Shown here: one piece after another, positions 1-8,357 of the stretch
Layout: every line of letters starts with the position of its first letter
How positions within the stretch are numbered: the stretch's first letter is position 1
IMG/VR virus record: IMGVR_UViG_3300025151_000017
Coordinates: 52,942 to 116,941 of that record
Length of the DNA: 64,000 nucleotides
Source of the DNA: a virus
Reading direction: 5' to 3' (one strand)
Notes under the pieces: generated by a model
Seen by the model: the letters and a program-made list of their open reading frames with translations, nothing else
The model's database searches: none
What the model was told of the DNA's origin: nothing
Translations under genes and position numbers: made by a program

Positions 1-1151
1 TGTTCCCTAGTATTATGGAGGACTTCTATAACCAGAGGAAAGTTGCCAAGAAAGAAATGCTTCAGGCACAACAGTTGTATGAAAATGAAAACGATCCTCG
101 CCAACTAAAAGTAATATCAAGCAAGAACAATTATCAGATGGGTATGAAGATTGCTCTTAACTCTGCTTATGGTGCACTTGGTAATCAATACTTTAGATAC
201 TTTGATTTAAAAATGGCTGAAGCTATTACCACCTCTGGTCAACTATCTATCCGATGGATACATGATAGAATGAATGATTATCTAAACAAAATAATTGGTA
301 CAGATAATGAAGACTATATTATTGCTGTTGATACAGATTCTATTTATGTCACATTTGAGAAACTTGTTGATAAGGTTATGGGAGAAAAACAATCTGACAT
401 AAATAAAACTATTAAGTTCCTAGACACCATTTGTAATGAAAAGTTTATGCCATATATAAATCAACAGTATGAAGAACTTGCTAAAAGGCAGAATGCTTTT
501 GCTAACAAGATGGTAATGGAAAGAGAAGTTCTAGCTGATAAAGGTTTATGGACAGCTAAGAAAAGATATGTTCTTTCAGTATATAATTCAGAAGGTGTAT
601 CTTATAAAAAACCTAAGATGAAGATTATGGGTTTAGAGATGATTAAATCATCTACTCCCCATTCTGTTCGTGAGTTGTTGAAAGAAGCTATACCAACGAT
701 TCTTCATGGTGGTCAAAATGATTTGTATAAATTTATTGAGGATGCTAGAACACAATTTAACTCTCTTCCTGTTGAAGAGATTGCTTTTCCTAGATCGGTA
801 AATGGTTTGAAAAACTATCGTGACAGCATGAGCATATATCGCAAAGCAACTCCTATTCATGTAAGAGGTGCCTTGCTCTACAATCATTACTTGAAGGAAA
901 AGAACATTACTCTCAGATATAATGATATTAAAGAGGGTGAAAAAATCAAGTTTGTATATCTTAAAAAACCTAATGTCATCAGGGAGAATGTTATATCCTT
1001 CCTAGATGTCGTGCCTAAAGAGTTCGGTATTCATGAATATGTGGACTATGACCTGATGTTTGAGAAGGTGTTTTTAGATCCCATTGAGATTATGGTACAG
1101 AGTCTAGGCTGGAAAGTAAGTCAAACAGCGAGTCTTGAGGACTTCTTCTAG
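1..1151 (+). CDS. 43: DNA polymerase, family B (T4 gp43-like), C-terminal part
   Basis: Replicative DNA polymerase; the 5' part lies outside the window and the frame is open to base 1. Palm motif B (K-x3-NSAYG, about residues 50-60 counting from the first in-window ATG at 15) is followed by motif C DTDS (Asp106/Asp108), the metal-binding aspartates of family B polymerases, and then the thumb. The protein ends in SLEDFF, which resembles the C-terminal sliding-clamp-binding peptide of T4-type polymerases; the dioxygenase at 5085-6386 ends almost identically (SLESFF). UvsX and helicase genes follow, as is usual in T4-like replication modules. Confidence 0.93.
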   Translation, partial: FPSIMEDFYNQRKVAKKEMLQAQQLYENENDPRQLKVISSKNNYQMGMKIALNSAYGALGNQYFRYFDLKMAEAITTSGQLSIRWIHDRMNDYLNKIIGTDNEDYIIAVDTDSIYVTFEKLVDKVMGEKQSDINKTIKFLDTICNEKFMPYINQQYEELAKRQNAFANKMVMEREVLADKGLWTAKKRYVLSVYNSEGVSYKKPKMKIMGLEMIKSSTPHSVRELLKEAIPTILHGGQNDLYKFIEDARTQFNSLPVEEIAFPRSVNGLKNYRDSMSIYRKATPIHVRGALLYNHYLKEKNITLRYNDIKEGEKIKFVYLKKPNVIRENVISFLDVVPKEFGIHEYVDYDLMFEKVFLDPIEIMVQSLGWKVSQTASLEDFF

Positions 1152-1154
1152 ACC

Positions 1155-1183
1155 TTTACTTTTAAGTTTTTTTAGGGTAGAAT
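1155..1183 (+). promoter_or_regulatory. sigma70-like promoter, leaderless geometry
   Basis: -35 TTTACT (1155-1160), 17-nt spacer with the shared TTTAAG-T7 core, -10 TAGAAT (1178-1183). The next ATG (1191) is 7 nt after the -10 box, with no ribosome binding site. The 29 bases are identical to the promoter at 45996-46024. Confidence 0.75.
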
Positions 1184-1190
1184 GATAATA

Positions 1191-1484
1191 ATGAAAAAAT
1201 TAATTGCTATATCGATGATGCTCGGAGTGACTATGTGTGCTCCACCAGCTTATTCTGCACCGATGACTAAGGTATATGGTCCAAACTGTACGACTGAGAC
1301 TACTTCTATTGTACAGAATGGTATTATTGTATCGGAGATCGTCACAACTAAATGTAAAGAAGAAACTCAACAGGGTCGTCAAAAGTTTGACCCAGAGAAT
1401 AATCCTTCTGACGCATTACTAAATGAAGCAGCAAAGCTGGGTATGTACACCATCTTTATTAAATTAATTACTGAAATGAACTAG
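1191..1484 (+). CDS. small exported protein, unknown function
   Basis: 97-aa protein with a Sec-type signal peptide (MKKL start, hydrophobic core, likely cleavage near PAYSA). Two Cys remain in the mature part and could form a disulphide. An ATG nine bases upstream (1182) overlaps the promoter -10 box, so 1191 is the better start; it lies where transcription is predicted to begin. It is followed by a small membrane protein and a lipoprotein, forming an envelope-directed trio. No family recognised. Confidence 0.6.
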   Translation: MKKLIAISMMLGVTMCAPPAYSAPMTKVYGPNCTTETTSIVQNGIIVSEIVTTKCKEETQQGRQKFDPENNPSDALLNEAAKLGMYTIFIKLITEMN

Positions 1485-1494
1485 AGGATATATT

Positions 1495-1614
1495 ATGAAA
1501 ATAATTATTGGGATTGCTATTGGGATTGGTATTACTTACTTCTATCCTGAAATGGCAAATAATATAATTGAAATCGTGAAGGAGGTTAGTGATGTCATCA
1601 TTTCAAAAGTATAA
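1495..1614 (+). CDS. small membrane protein, 39 aa
   Basis: Short ORF beginning MKIIIGIAIGIGITYFYP with one predicted membrane helix. An AGAGGA ribosome binding site precedes it, and it overlaps the start of the next lipoprotein gene by 23 nt, suggesting translational coupling. Function unknown. Confidence 0.5.
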   Translation: MKIIIGIAIGIGITYFYPEMANNIIEIVKEVSDVIISKV

Positions 1615-2146
1615 AATCATACCAGTTCTTGGTATGTTAGTATTTCTTGCAGCATGCTCGACTACTAAAATTGCAACTGAAGCGAATCGTGATGGGGTAC
1701 TTAATAAAGTTCCTACATGGTATCTTGAAGCTGAAGTTGAAAAAGGACTAATTAGAAACAGGGATGCCGAAGACTTTATTTATGGTGTCGGTTCTTCAGT
1801 TTCTTATGACTTACAGTTCGCTCTTGATAAAGCTACTACTATTGCGAAGTCTGATTTGGCTGACCAAGTAAATGGTAGAATCACTCAAAATGAAAGTATA
1901 TATAAAGAGGAAGGATCTGGAGAAGGTGAAGACTTAATGGTTGAAAGATCTACAAGTCAAACAAATAATATCATTACTCCTACTTCACTTCCTGGATATG
2001 AAGAGTGGAACAAAGATGTATTCATTACTGCCGATGGTTTGTATCGAGTATATGTTGGTCTAAAGTGGTCTGAGAAAAACAATCGTTTAGCACCGAAAGT
2101 TGAATTGAAAACTATCAACCCAACTGAAGCTGTTCCATCTATTTAA
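1592..2146 (+). CDS. LPP20-like lipoprotein
   Basis: Lipoprotein of 184 aa with a clear lipobox (LAAC, lipidated Cys22). The body (W/Y-rich start, alternating helix-strand, GVG-S segment near residues 67-70) resembles LPP20-type outer-membrane lipoproteins, a family often found with CsgG/LpoB-like proteins in bacteria. GGAGG lies 7 nt before ATG 1592; a GTG at 1589 is also possible. A role in modifying the host envelope is inferred only. CsgG itself is encoded at 39774. Confidence 0.6.
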   Translation: MSSFQKYKIIPVLGMLVFLAACSTTKIATEANRDGVLNKVPTWYLEAEVEKGLIRNRDAEDFIYGVGSSVSYDLQFALDKATTIAKSDLADQVNGRITQNESIYKEEGSGEGEDLMVERSTSQTNNIITPTSLPGYEEWNKDVFITADGLYRVYVGLKWSEKNNRLAPKVELKTINPTEAVPSI

Positions 2147-2164
2147 ACTAAAGGAGATTAATTT

Positions 2165-3205
2165 ATGGTCGGATATTTAAATGACCTTATAGATAATCTC
2201 GGCAACGAGTACGCAGGTGTTGCGGAAAATGCACTAGACTCTGATGTTAATTTTGTAGACACAGGGTCTTATGCATTTAATGCGTTGTTGAGTGGATCTA
2301 TTTATGGAGGACTGCCAGGGAACAAGGTCACTGCCCTTGCTGGAGAAAGTTCTACAGGTAAAACTTTTTTCGCTCTAGGAGTTGCTAAAAACTTCCTGGA
2401 TATGGATAAAGAAGCAGGTGTAATATATTTTGAAACAGAGGGTGCACTTACTAAGCAGATCCTTGAAGACAGAGATATTGACACAAACAGATTTGTTATT
2501 GTACCAGTGACAACTATTCAAGAGTTTCGTACTCAAGCTGTGCGTATTCTTGAAAATCATAAATCAGTCCCTGAACCAGCTAGGAAACCAATCCTATTTT
2601 GTTTAGACTCTTTGGGTATGCTATCAACTGAAAAAGAAGTAGCAGATGTAGCAGAGGGTAAGGATACTCGTGATATGACGAGAGCACAATTAGTAAGAGG
2701 TGCTTTCAGAGTATTGAGTCTAAAACTCGCACAGCTTGATGTACCAATGATTGTGACCAATCATACTTACGATGTAATCGGATCTTATGTGCCTATGAAA
2801 GACATGGGTGGTGGAGGTGGCTTAAAGTATGCTGCATCTACAATCGTGTTCTTGGGTAAAAGTAAAGATCGTGATGGTACAGAAGTTGTAGGTAATATCA
2901 TAAAAGCTACTACACAAAAATCTAGGTTTACTAAAGAGCAAATGAAAGTTGAATGTAAACTTAATTTTGAAACAGGTTTATCTAGATACCATGGACTAAT
3001 TGACCTCGCAGTCGAAGCAGGTATCTGGGAAAGTGCTGGTGGTCGTATTACTGTAGATGGTAAAAAAGTATTTGGTAAAGCTATTATGAAAGAGCCAGAA
3101 AAGTTTTTTACTGAAGATGTATTGAAACAGATTGACGAACACTGTAAATCTAAATTTATGTATGGATCTGATGAGCAAGAAACCGATAACGATACAGGGG
3201 AATAA
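2165..3205 (+). CDS. uvsX: UvsX, RecA-like recombinase
   Basis: Strand-exchange protein of T4-type recombination-dependent replication and repair. Walker A GESSTGKT is at residues 60-67; a Walker B-like FCLDSLG segment and a glycine-rich DNA-binding loop (MGGGGGLKYA) follow. Its 346 aa fit the UvsX family. An AAAGGAG site precedes the ATG. Downstream genes are a small acidic protein and the replicative helicase. Confidence 0.92.
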   Translation: MVGYLNDLIDNLGNEYAGVAENALDSDVNFVDTGSYAFNALLSGSIYGGLPGNKVTALAGESSTGKTFFALGVAKNFLDMDKEAGVIYFETEGALTKQILEDRDIDTNRFVIVPVTTIQEFRTQAVRILENHKSVPEPARKPILFCLDSLGMLSTEKEVADVAEGKDTRDMTRAQLVRGAFRVLSLKLAQLDVPMIVTNHTYDVIGSYVPMKDMGGGGGLKYAASTIVFLGKSKDRDGTEVVGNIIKATTQKSRFTKEQMKVECKLNFETGLSRYHGLIDLAVEAGIWESAGGRITVDGKKVFGKAIMKEPEKFFTEDVLKQIDEHCKSKFMYGSDEQETDNDTGE

Positions 3206-3668
3206 TCCCGAACAGTACGAACCAATCCACACAGCTGAAGATTATGTGTCTGAGGAGGATTACCTTACAGCGAAAGAAGAGTGGGAAAAAGAAAATTACC
3301 ACACTGATAAATTAAGGGATACCTCTCAGGCACAGCTACCACACGAAATCCTAGAAGAAACCAACGAACAAGGATTTATGAAACTTAGGATACTACAAGG
3401 TGTCCTAGAGGGTAAGGTTGTGTCTTTTGGTAAAGTATCATTTCAACCTACAGAAGATGAAACTATCAAACTTGATTACAGTTATGAGATAGAAGGTCCA
3501 GATAAATTTAGACCTGTACCAAAGGTTGAAGTGGAGAAAATACTTGGCGACTTTTTAATGGCTATGATTAAGGAGCAAATGGAACAAAAGAATATTCTCT
3601 TCAAAGGTGGAGAGGATGAAATGAAAAAGGCAGTAGAGCCAGAAACCTTTGAATATAAGGAAACTTGA
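3171..3668 (+). CDS. conserved phage hypothetical, follows uvsX
   Basis: Charged 165-aa protein, Glu-rich at the N-terminus, starting at ATG 3171 inside the end of uvsX (35-nt overlap). The middle (about residues 65-120) could be a small beta domain. No motif recognised. Its place between uvsX and the helicase gene suggests a replication or recombination accessory role, which is inference from position only. Confidence 0.55.
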   Translation: MSKKPITIQGNNPEQYEPIHTAEDYVSEEDYLTAKEEWEKENYHTDKLRDTSQAQLPHEILEETNEQGFMKLRILQGVLEGKVVSFGKVSFQPTEDETIKLDYSYEIEGPDKFRPVPKVEVEKILGDFLMAMIKEQMEQKNILFKGGEDEMKKAVEPETFEYKET

Positions 3669-3693
3669 TTTTTAACTTTATTTTAAGTAGAAT
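3665..3693 (+). promoter_or_regulatory. sigma70-like promoter of helicase gene, leaderless geometry
   Basis: -35 TTGATT (3665-3670), 17-nt spacer, -10 TAGAAT (3688-3693), then exactly 6 nt to ATG 3700. There is no ribosome binding site between. Confidence 0.7.
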
Positions 3694-3699
3694 GTAATT

Positions 3700-5088
3700 A
3701 TGCGTATTGAAGAAACTATACTTTCCAATCTATTTCAAAATGATGAGTTTACTCGTAAAGCAATCCCCTTTATTAAAGGTGAGTATTTTTCTGAGCGAGG
3801 TGAACGAATTATATTTGAAGAGTTTGAAAAACTTTTCATGCAATATAATAATGTTCCTAGTCCTGAGATGATTGCTAATGAAGTCTTTGCTCGTAAAGAT
3901 TTATTTGAAGACGAACATAAAAACATGCAAGAGATGCTTGAGGATATAAAAGATATCCAGGCAGTAAATGAAAACTGGTTGTATGATAAAGCTGAAGAGT
4001 GGTGTAAAGAACGAGCAGTACATAATACTATTATGGACTCTATCAAGATTATTGATGGTAGAGATAAAAATCGTGACAAGGGTGCGATTCCTAAAATGAT
4101 GCAGGATGCTCTTGGTGTATGTTTTGATAATAGTGTTGGTCATGATTATCTTGAAGATTCTGATGACAGGTATGAATACTATCACAAGGTTGAAGAAAAG
4201 ATTAAGTTTGATATTGATTTATTGAATACCATTACTCGTGGTGGCTTGAGTAAAAAAACTCTTAACATAGCTATGGCTGGTACAGGTGTTGGTAAATCTT
4301 TGTTTATGTGTCATCATGCTTCATCAGTTTTGGCTGAAGGTATGAATGTTCTTTATATTACTATGGAGATGGCTGAAGAAAAAATCTCTGAAAGGATTGA
4401 TGCTAACTTATTGAACTTGGGTATGGACGAAATTAAAGTTGTCGACCATGATATCTTTAGTAAAAGAATTAACAAAATTAAAGACCATAATAATGGTAAG
4501 CTAATTGTAAAAGAGTATCCGACAGGTGGTGCCCATGCTGGGCACTTCCGTGCTTTACTTGAAGAACTAAAAGTAAAAAAAGGATTTACACCTGATATTA
4601 TTTTTATTGATTATCTAAACATCTGTGCTTCTCAAAGATTGAGGATGGGTGCAAATGTGAATACATATTCATATATTAAATCTATTGCTGAAGAACTAAG
4701 AGGATTGGCAGTTGAATATAACTGTCCTATCGTATCAGCAACTCAAACTACCAGAGGTGGATATAATAATACTGATGTCGGACTTGAAGATACTTCTGAA
4801 AGTTTTGGTTTACCAGCAACTGCTGATTTAATGTTTGCGATTATTGCTAGTGAAGAACTAGATAACATGGGACAGTGGATGATTAAGCAGTTGAAAAACA
4901 GATACTCCGATCCAAACTATTACAAAAGGTTTGTAGTTGGTGTTGATAAAAACAAGATGAGACTGTATAATGTAGAAGCATCTGCTCAGACTAATATCAT
5001 GGACTCTGGTCAGGATAATGATATCGGAGCAGTGTTTGATAAAAGTGAAGCAGGTGAACGATTAAATATGGAAGGGTTTAAGGTATGA
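3700..5088 (+). CDS. 41: replicative DNA helicase, DnaB/T4 gp41-like
   Basis: Hexameric 5'-3' replication fork helicase. Walker A GTGVGKS lies near residue 195, a FIDYLN Walker B segment near 303, and a SATQTTRGG segment (H3/H4-like) near 346. Length 462 aa is close to T4 gp41. Its partner primase is at 26931, and both are predicted to be transcribed as leaderless mRNAs from the same promoter type. The stop overlaps the start of the dioxygenase gene. Confidence 0.92.
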   Translation: MRIEETILSNLFQNDEFTRKAIPFIKGEYFSERGERIIFEEFEKLFMQYNNVPSPEMIANEVFARKDLFEDEHKNMQEMLEDIKDIQAVNENWLYDKAEEWCKERAVHNTIMDSIKIIDGRDKNRDKGAIPKMMQDALGVCFDNSVGHDYLEDSDDRYEYYHKVEEKIKFDIDLLNTITRGGLSKKTLNIAMAGTGVGKSLFMCHHASSVLAEGMNVLYITMEMAEEKISERIDANLLNLGMDEIKVVDHDIFSKRINKIKDHNNGKLIVKEYPTGGAHAGHFRALLEELKVKKGFTPDIIFIDYLNICASQRLRMGANVNTYSYIKSIAEELRGLAVEYNCPIVSATQTTRGGYNNTDVGLEDTSESFGLPATADLMFAIIASEELDNMGQWMIKQLKNRYSDPNYYKRFVVGVDKNKMRLYNVEASAQTNIMDSGQDNDIGAVFDKSEAGERLNMEGFKV

Positions 5089-6386
5089 CAAAAATAATAA
5101 CTGCACCTAAAAAATTCGACTGTGAAGATAAACTTGGTTTTTTTGGTGATGAAAAAGATTACGAATTACTAGTTGATTGGGATTGTGATTTTTATGCTCC
5201 TACACCTATGGGTGAAGAAAACAGTGAAGCTAACATTATCTTCAAGTTTCGTAAAAATTGGTTTACTCAAGAACAACAAGACGAAGCATATGCAGGTTTG
5301 CGTGAAGCAGCAGGTGCCACAGAGAATCGTGGTCTGGCAGCAGGTACTGAAAAAACAGTTGCTCTAGGAAGTAGAGATTGGGTCACTAATTATCATAATG
5401 CTTTACTACAATACTTTATGTCTCCATCAGCTACACTTGATGGCTCGGATCCTGTAGAAGCTATACGACAAGAATATAAAGGCAGGGAAAAGATTGCTGA
5501 TGACAGTCGTGGTAAAGTATGGTTGGCACAAAAAGTTGCTGAAGAAGATTTCGTATTTGAAAACTGGGTTGAAGAAGTAAGAGTATTGCCACGAGATGAA
5601 ATGATTGCTGAAGCAACAAGAGTAAATGATAAACTAACATCTACAACTTCTTATGCTAACTCAGTGTTCTCTGGTATCGCAGGATACTTTGATAGATATC
5701 CTCGTATTCCTTTTGGTCGTCCTACCACTTATACTAGGGATAATTATGATAAGTTTGAGAGAGCATTCCCTTTCCTACAAAGATTATCAAATGGTTTTGA
5801 AGAACTGTTGCCTGTAAGACATGGTAAACAGATGGATGCTTGTAATAAACTAGATCCTAAATTTGTTATTCCTGGCACTGTTTTTACTACTGCTACTGTG
5901 AATAAAACTTTTAGAACAGCTTATCACAGAGATGCTGGTGATTTAAATGAAGGATTCTCTAATCTTACAGTCGTATCTAATAATGGTAAATACTCAGGTG
6001 GGTATCTAATACTTCCTGAATATAAAGTGGCTGTGAATATCCGTCCTGGAGATTTGCTATTGATTAACAATCACGATGGTATTCATGGTAATACACCAAT
6101 GGTACTAGAAGATGAAGAAGCTGAAAGAATATCTTTTGTATGTTATTTCAGAGAAAAAATGTTAGAACTTGGCTCTTGGGATTACGAACAAACTAGAGAA
6201 GAATATGTCACTGCTCGTAGAACTAATAAAGAACACCCTTTACAAAGACCACTATGGAATGGTATTAGTCCTGGCATGTGGGATGAAAAAGAGTGGTATG
6301 ATTTTCTTGAAAACAAATTAGGAACTGATGTATTGGTACAGTATCATCCTGACAGTCAAGCCAGTTCCCTGGAGAGTTTCTTTTAA
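5085..6386 (+). CDS. TET/JBP-like 2OG-Fe(II) dioxygenase, putative DNA base hydroxylase
   Basis: 433-aa protein whose C-terminal half has a complete double-stranded beta-helix oxygenase signature: HRD (His281, Asp283), GGYLILPEY, PGDLLLINNHDGIHG (His334) and ERIS (Arg348). The order HxD, GG-x-L, PGD, H, R-x-S resembles the TET/JBP group, which oxidises 5-methyl-pyrimidines in DNA (phage members are known). The last residues SLESFF match the polymerase C-terminus, suggesting sliding-clamp binding and replication-coupled action. Downstream methyltransferase, inositol synthase, phosphatase and kinase genes fit a base-hypermodification cluster. A small-molecule or protein hydroxylase is the alternative. 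Confidence 0.6.
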   Translation: MTKIITAPKKFDCEDKLGFFGDEKDYELLVDWDCDFYAPTPMGEENSEANIIFKFRKNWFTQEQQDEAYAGLREAAGATENRGLAAGTEKTVALGSRDWVTNYHNALLQYFMSPSATLDGSDPVEAIRQEYKGREKIADDSRGKVWLAQKVAEEDFVFENWVEEVRVLPRDEMIAEATRVNDKLTSTTSYANSVFSGIAGYFDRYPRIPFGRPTTYTRDNYDKFERAFPFLQRLSNGFEELLPVRHGKQMDACNKLDPKFVIPGTVFTTATVNKTFRTAYHRDAGDLNEGFSNLTVVSNNGKYSGGYLILPEYKVAVNIRPGDLLLINNHDGIHGNTPMVLEDEEAERISFVCYFREKMLELGSWDYEQTREEYVTARRTNKEHPLQRPLWNGISPGMWDEKEWYDFLENKLGTDVLVQYHPDSQASSLESFF

Positions 6387-7117
6387 TGGATTATAGATTA
6401 TTTAAAAATACTTATGTTCGTGAGATAGATGGTAAAGCATTACAAGTCGATAAAGATATGGTAAATGACTGTCTAGCTCATTACTCACAGTTTGACGATC
6501 TTGAGGATGCCATAGTTATGGACTGGGGTGCCAACATTGGTGGCTTCGGAAGAATGTTAATGGACAAACCAATAAAAAGATATATTGGTGTAGAGTGTCA
6601 TCCTGAAAACTTTGAGGTGATGGAAAAGAATCTAGGGGACGACCTGAGATTTGCTTTAATAGAAGCAGCAGTGACTAATCAAGATGCTGGTAATATAGAT
6701 TTATATATGACAGGCAGTAAACAAGAGTTCTGTTCAGGCACAACTAATCCTAAAAGTAATGCTGCGAAAAATATGAGAAAAAAGAAAGTTTCTGTGGCAA
6801 CTGTAAATGGGTATAGATTACTTGAAAAATATAAACCTACACATTTAAAATGCGATATCGAAGGAGAAGAATATCGTATGTTCGACCCAGACTGGCTCAT
6901 ACCTGATTCTGTAAAACAATTATCATTAGAGTTTCATTGGGCAGATAGAATACTGTCAGACTATGAAAGTACAGTTAGAGAGTCTCTCATCAGGCAAGGA
7001 TTTACACCTGTACAAGAAAAACTTAATTATGTCAAAGGGGATAAAAGAGTTATGTTCTTAGGTGAAGATATTTCTTACCGAAATGTATGGGGATTGGATA
7101 CACTGTACAAACGATGA
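6386..7117 (+). CDS. FkbM-family SAM-dependent methyltransferase
   Basis: Class I methyltransferase of 243 aa. The SAM loop VMDWGANIGGFG lies near residues 44-55, followed by an acidic residue after strand 2 (GVECHPEN) and the FkbM-like LKCDIEGEEYRMF segment near residue 154. FkbM proteins usually O-methylate sugars or natural products. It starts at the last base of the dioxygenase gene, so it is translationally coupled; it might methylate a sugar or polyol on modified DNA or a glycan. Substrate unknown. Confidence 0.8.
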   Translation: MDYRLFKNTYVREIDGKALQVDKDMVNDCLAHYSQFDDLEDAIVMDWGANIGGFGRMLMDKPIKRYIGVECHPENFEVMEKNLGDDLRFALIEAAVTNQDAGNIDLYMTGSKQEFCSGTTNPKSNAAKNMRKKKVSVATVNGYRLLEKYKPTHLKCDIEGEEYRMFDPDWLIPDSVKQLSLEFHWADRILSDYESTVRESLIRQGFTPVQEKLNYVKGDKRVMFLGEDISYRNVWGLDTLYKR

Positions 7118-8259
7118 AATATCTACACCCAGATAATATAGATAAACCTTACAAAGATTGGAGACTCCCTGAGAACAGGGTACAGATGTGTCTTCGGTCA
7201 TATGCTTGGCGAATGAAACATCGTGATGTTGACCATTACACTTATAATGAAGCATACATGACACGAGGTGCTATGACTGATGAGCAGAGGATTTATTTTT
7301 CCATGCTGTTTGGTATCACATACCAATCATCAATGGCTTGGGTTATCTGGTCACACTTTCCTGATATAGAAAAAATAAACTGGGAATATCTAGAAGAATG
7401 GAATAATGAAAATTATGCCAGACAACATTTTGCTAAAGACACAAAATATAACAAGGGAAAGTTTATCCCTATCCTAAAAGATATTCACGAAAAAGTCTTA
7501 CAACAATATGGCTCTCTTAGAGCATGGTTAGATACCTTTCAAGATTTCGACCATGCCTTAGAAGAGGTTATGTCAATTTATAGAATAGGTCGTATGTCTG
7601 GTTGGTTGACAACTCAAGCATTTTATGAGTTATGTGATGGGATGCGTCATATAAAACCAGAGAGTATGTTAGCGACAGATCCTTCTAATTGGTCAGTAAG
7701 ATCTGGACTGGTTTACATTTATAATAAACCAGAACTGATGGACTTAGATAGCAAAACCAAGTACAGCAGTGATGATATAAAATGGATTGAAAGAAAAGAA
7801 CAAGAATTTATAGAGAGTTGTAATGAGCATGTGAGTGATTATTTTAATAGTCCATTTACAATGGAAACCCACCTATGTCAATATAAGAAAATGATTAAGA
7901 CTGGTGGCGATGCTCCTGGGACTCCAACTCAAGATGCTTACACTCGTTGGTACAAATTAAAACAGGCATGGTCAGAGTTAGATTGGGATTTTTTTGAAGA
8001 TGTATCAAAGCATGCTGCACCTTGTGTACAGAAAACATTTCAGAATAAGATCCTAATGAAAACAGGTGCCATGACAGGTCAAATGATTAACATGCATGAC
8101 GATAATGATGACTTGCCTAATATGTACAAAGAGTTTGGTATAGAACAATCATGGCTTACTGACTTTGATGATTATACCAGACTAGAAATAAAGAATAATT
8201 TTAATAATTACTTGACAAAGATGTCAGGAGAAAAAGTCGGTCTAGAGGTTTACTTTTAA
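7114..8259 (+). CDS. possible alpha-glutamyl/putrescinyl thymine pyrophosphorylase-like protein
   Basis: About 381-aa, Trp/Tyr-rich, mostly helical protein; ATG 7114 (MKYLHPDN) overlaps the previous stop and is preferred over a GTG-like start at 7087. A glycosylase-like helical segment with IGRMSGWLTTQ (about residues 165-175) recalls the predicted thymine pyrophosphorylase (AGPT-Pplase) group found beside TET/JBP and kinase genes in phages. The assignment rests on general resemblance and neighbours, so it is tentative. Its stop codon lies within the TTTACTTTTAAG promoter motif of the next gene. Confidence 0.4.
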   Translation: MKYLHPDNIDKPYKDWRLPENRVQMCLRSYAWRMKHRDVDHYTYNEAYMTRGAMTDEQRIYFSMLFGITYQSSMAWVIWSHFPDIEKINWEYLEEWNNENYARQHFAKDTKYNKGKFIPILKDIHEKVLQQYGSLRAWLDTFQDFDHALEEVMSIYRIGRMSGWLTTQAFYELCDGMRHIKPESMLATDPSNWSVRSGLVYIYNKPELMDLDSKTKYSSDDIKWIERKEQEFIESCNEHVSDYFNSPFTMETHLCQYKKMIKTGGDAPGTPTQDAYTRWYKLKQAWSELDWDFFEDVSKHAAPCVQKTFQNKILMKTGAMTGQMINMHDDNDDLPNMYKEFGIEQSWLTDFDDYTRLEIKNNFNNYLTKMSGEKVGLEVYF

Positions 8260-8277
8260 GAAATTCTAATATAGAAT
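8249..8277 (+). promoter_or_regulatory. sigma70-like promoter of inositol phosphate synthase gene
   Basis: -35 TTTACT (8249-8254), 17-nt spacer starting TTTAAG, -10 TAGAAT (8272-8277). It overlaps the end of the preceding gene. Predicted start near 8284 gives a leader of about 75 nt with an AAGGAG site before ATG 8358. AGTGTG/CACACT in the leader could pair. Confidence 0.75.
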
Positions 8278-8357
8278 TCTTATATATATGTTGATAGTGT
8301 GCTACTCTGATCCAGTCAAATATCACACTCTAATAAACTGATATAAAGGAGAAATAT

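Noticed and set aside
2785-3225. Antisense ORF of 146 aa opposite uvsX
   Set aside because: Shadow of a conserved gene; no ribosome binding site or promoter, and Ser/Leu/Phe-rich composition typical of antisense frames in AT-rich DNA.
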